A stretch of 64,000 nucleotides of DNA, taken from Icerya purchasi. Its lineage: Eukaryota > Arthropoda > Insecta > Hemiptera > Monophlebidae. Shown here piece after piece: positions 60,381 to 64,000 of the stretch. The DNA is taken from NCBI GenBank assembly GCA_039619475.1, contig CM077115.1:36778083-36842082 (forward strand), in the 5' to 3' direction. Positions within the stretch are counted from its first letter, which is position 1; every line of letters begins with the position of its first letter. Both the position numbers and the translations under genes were made by a program. The notes beneath the pieces are model-generated. The model worked only from the letters and a program-made list of their open reading frames with translations, was not told where the DNA came from and did no database searches.

Positions 60381-62424
60381 TCACATAGGTCAAAACTGAA
60401 TACTTATACTCGAATTTTGGATAATTTCCAACCCTGGCACTTAATTCTTGGCTTGTAACGTCAGACTGCCCAGCTCCACTATTTATTAACTATTATGAAA
60501 TTATTAGCTGTAAGGATGAATTGAGCAGAGGATTAAAGCAGTATGCTGTACGAAAGACAGGATTTATTGGTTAACTATAGAAAAGAGTGAAACTAATGCA
60601 AGAGCCTCAAGGAAGACCGCGACAGACTTTTCTATTGATACGAAGTGTAAGAATAGAAATATGAATGATACGGTAACGAAATAAATTGATGATACGGGAA
60701 CAAAAGTGATGAGGGAAAATTAGGGTAGAGAGATAAACACTATTGGAGGCACTAAATACGTGAATAAATATGGCCAAGGTAAAAGGTTTATTTATATATA
60801 ACTTGGAAATATCAAAAGAGGAAAGAAAAGACATATGCATTAGAAGGGAGTAAATCATGATTTTCTATCCATCGGACACAATTGTTTAAGAGAGATTCAA
60901 AAAGTTTTCTAAAGCAGGGTCTAAGATAAATAGAACAATAAAAGGAAGATTTCTTCTTTGGAAGACATCCACAACAGTGAAGTATAATGCGCGCCAAAGA
61001 ATGGTATTCAAATATCTAAAAGATGAATTTAAAAATATTTTTAGTAAAAGTAAAGTGATTCCGTATGTAGGTTTAGAGAAGAGTTGGAAATTTCATTGTG
61101 AATAGAAAGGAATTCGTTGACGTTAAAATGAGTATTAGGAAAAAAGGAAAAGATTCATCAAAGTTATGGATATAGGAATAGACTGCAGACAGTAGCGTAT
61201 TTTAAGATTTAGCGTCCTGAGACTATACGGTTTCCCGCCCCATATATTGACGGGAAAAAAAATTCTTTTAATGTCGAAAAACAGGTGGAACCGCTCTTCT
61301 AAATAATTATCACTGAGACTACTCCCGAATCACGGTGAACACGTCGGCCAGCAACACAATTGCCCCGTGTCGTGTTATTAGCCAAAGAACAAGTTTTCAT
61401 TTTTGTTGTTAATTAGGTAAAAAAGAATATACATTAGAAATAATGGTTAATAATAACAGTAGTAATATAATTATACTATAATTATTTATTAACAACATTA
61501 GTTGTTTTAGGTGAAGTACTTAACTTTGAATTTTTATTATATTGAAAAGATAAGCTAGAAGATAGAAAAGAAATTTAAACTGTGAATTACTTTAGATGTA
61601 ATTTCAAAACCACGGAAAAAGGCAAAGTATTCAGGCAGAGAATTTTGTAAATTAAAACTGATGGATGAATAAATCATATTCAATATCACTAGCAGTATTA
61701 GAATAAGATGATCCATCCGATGCGTGCTAGCTTTCAAAAAAGAAAATGATAACAAATGTAGATACTGTTTGAAAAATTCACTCTAAGTGTTAACTTTTTC
61801 GCAGGACATATTTCATTGTTATGCATTTATATGCATAAAAGATTAGATATCTGTGGATTAGCATTAGCTGCAATTTCAAAATATGTGAAGGTAATTTATT
61901 GCAAACTTTTTACAGTAGTAAGGAGGTTACAATTTGGTTACATTATATGTAAATTAAATTTACTAAATAATTACACACGGCGAAATTAAAAGTTTAAATT
62001 AACGTAATTTATTACATGTCAGTTCCATTATCATTTCGATAACCACCATCAAATGTTATTTTTCAAAGAACATTAAAAATACAATTTAGAAATTAAAGAT
62101 TAAAATTGAAGCGGTAAAATATTATCACAAAAGTATTAAAAAATAAATGATCATTATGAATAATTTTATATCGGATGTGCCGCCGTCAAAATTAAAAAAA
62201 AAAGAAGAAGACGTTTAATTAAACAAAAAGTCGATCATTGATATCGAAGTTCAGTTATTAATCCGCCGATAAATTTATTGATTTAACAGCAGTGAAAAGG
62301 TAAAGAACGCTTGTCATTAGAGGTTTAGTATTTGAATTAATTTGCAACGATTTATTTAGTATTTTTAAAAAATGTATGTCTATACGTATTGATGGTACAA
62401 TTAAACAGCGAAACTTAAAAGAAA
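60381..62424. other. Intergenic and upstream region of the dynein light chain gene
   Basis: No supported gene up to about 62200. A block at 61190-61370 is richer in G and C (with TTTCCCGCCCC), perhaps old transposon. The last 200 bases before 62425 should hold the promoter and 5' UTR of the dynein light chain gene; no clear TATA box. Confidence 0.4.
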
Positions 62425-62966
62425 ATGTCTTTGGAAAAATCGGATGAAACGGACGAGCAGGTAAAATGACGCATATGTGATTAATGTTAGTTTTTTAAAA
62501 TAATATTTTCGAAAACCTTTACGTTAAAGGGTTTTAATTCAATTATTTCTTTGGTTTATCACTTTTAGTCGCAATTTGTTGTGGATGAAGTTAGTACAAT
62601 TATCAAGGAGGCTATAGAAGAAGCAATTGGTGGTAATATTTATCAACAAAGTAAAGTTAACATGTGGACATCGCATGTTGTAGAATTATGCATTACCAGG
62701 CTAACGAAACTGAATAAACATTTTAAATACATAGGTATTAAATTTATAGACATTTTCTGTTCGTATTTTAGCTGTTGTCAATGACGTTTCGAAGTAATGA
62801 AATTGATTTAATTTCAGTTACTTGCACGATTATGCAGAAAACGGGCGCCGGATTACATTCAGCTAGCTCCTGTTACTGGGATAACAACACCGATGGAAGC
62901 TGTACTGTTCGATGGGAAAACAAATCTATGTATTGTATTGTATCGGTATTTGGATTAGCTCTATGA
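62425..62966 (+). CDS. DYNLT1: Dynein light chain, Tctex-type
   Basis: Three exons, 62425-62460, 62569-62734 and 62818-62966 (TGA 62964-62966), joined in phase to 116 aa. The family is usually 111-113 aa (human DYNLT1, fly Dlc90F). The protein is a homodimeric light chain that binds the cytoplasmic dynein intermediate chain and links cargo to the motor. Nearly the whole family pattern is readable: [19 protein letters not shown] (helix 1), [15 protein letters not shown] (helix 2), [32 protein letters not shown], and the C-terminal strands [20 protein letters not shown]. The start is the first ATG in a short acidic leader and gives the expected length. Introns are short (108 and 83 bases) with GT-AG ends. 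No sign of damage; it appears functional. Confidence 0.97.
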
Positions 62967-64000
62967 AAAAAATGAAAATTTAATCAGTCACCTATGTGCC
63001 ACCAGTATGAACAGTATACCGTTTTAAATTTGCGATGAAGTGCATGGAAATGTAATATGATAATGATAAATGTTTTTATAATCTGTAATAATTCACTGTT
63101 TTTCCCTTCCCCTCTGTTTTGTTTTTAACTTAAATCAATTTTACTAGTCGCTATATGTTACAAAGGAAATCGTAAGTAAATGTCTAAATTTTTGAAAGAT
63201 TTGCACCGCTAAGTAATGCATATTTTTTAGAAAAGTTTTTTTTTTACACGTTCATAGACATAATCGCCATATTAAATTGAATAAGCGCTAAAAATGTTAC
63301 GGTTAGGAAAGGTACAGAATTTTATAGAATGAAATAAAAAACGGATTTTTGTTTTGTATAAGAGTGACGATATTTTTCGAATTGCACAAAATTTTTGCGT
63401 GCAACATTTTATAAATCAAGGATTTTTAAAAATTTATTTATTTGTAAATATAATAATAAAACAGATTTTGCTTATATTTTCATTAGTGTAAAAAGTAAAC
63501 ACATGTTGTTTTTTTTTTTAAATTTCACAATATGGTTAGTATATTATAAAAATATTTTAAATTATTTAAAACTGAAAAATATTAAAACTTGATTATAATA
63601 GAATACTTCATTAACTTGAAACTATGATATCTGAAGTATTTTTCGAAATCTCATTTAATTTTAAACATTTGTCTAACACAATATAGTTTTGGATCTATTT
63701 TTTTATATTATTAAATTCATATAGTCGAGTCAGAATGAAGCAAAGAACATGTCCTTAATTTTTTCTTTTTCTTTTTTTTTTTTTTAAAGACGCCGCTCCT
63801 AAGACTATCGCTTTACTTGGGTGCCCAATCTTGACGTTTACAAATCTAAAAATACCGTAAAAAGTTGACAATCTAAAATAAAACATTCAACTGTAAATCT
63901 CGTCAGATAAAATATTTTTAAAGAATCTCGATATATTAAAAATTTGTAGGAAAATATACACATAAAAAAAAGAAAAATGCGATAGGATAAACTCGTAGCC
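62967..64000. other. 3' UTR and downstream of the dynein light chain gene
   Basis: No further gene seen. An AATAAA at 63333-63338 (about 370 bases past the stop) is the likely poly(A) signal; another AATAAA-like site lies near 63453. The remainder is AT-rich. Confidence 0.5.
63333..63338 (+). terminator. Poly(A) signal AATAAA of the dynein light chain gene
   Basis: Canonical hexamer downstream of the stop codon, followed by a T/G-rich stretch (TTTTTGTTTTGT at about 63346). Confidence 0.5.

Overview
The window is AT-rich animal DNA with spliced genes, long introns, pyrimidine-rich splice acceptors, many simple repeats and many decayed transposons. The protein families point to an insect. The repeats feel hemipteran to me, but that is memory, not proof. 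Three genes can be assembled exon by exon with consistent splice phases, and a fourth only in part.

Left part (1-7.7 kb, + strand): a frameshifted LINE reverse-transcriptase scrap, then the 3' end of an unrecognised Lys/Glu/Ser-rich protein with seven near-identical 28-32-residue tandem repeats. Its probable tiny last exon is at 7541-7558, before an AATAAA. A mariner fossil lies in its last intron. From 7.7 to 14.4 kb I see only repeats, including an 85-bp dispersed motif, a Penelope-like GIY-YIG fragment and a possible hemipteran-type repeat.

Middle (14.4-49.1 kb): two divergent genes. On the minus strand is a seven-exon CCDC174 homologue (564 aa, 23934 to 14701). On the plus strand is a thirteen-exon Polycomb-group gene, Sex comb on midleg (Scm; 689 aa, 25027 to 49002), with two FCS zinc fingers, two MBT repeats, a SLED-type domain and a C-terminal SAM domain. 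The start codons are 1.1 kb apart, so promoter elements may be shared. The Scm introns hold an LTR-retrotransposon piece, several mariner fossils and RTE-like LINE fragments. A tRNA-derived SINE head lies in a CCDC174 intron.

Right part (49-62 kb) is a transposon-rich gap. It holds a nearly intact mariner (29-bp perfect terminal repeats, DD34D triad, one nonsense codon) and a mariner-type foldback MITE. It also holds two short hAT-type MITEs with exact 8-bp target duplications, two LINE corpses and a degenerate tandem array. At 62.4-63.0 kb is a complete three-exon Tctex1-type dynein light chain gene (116 aa).

The host genes do unrelated jobs: Polycomb silencing, a nuclear CCDC174 role and dynein cargo transport. 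I found no gene cluster or defence system. The most notable content is the record of several transposon lineages and a few structures (repeat array, hairpins, 85-bp motif) that known families do not explain.
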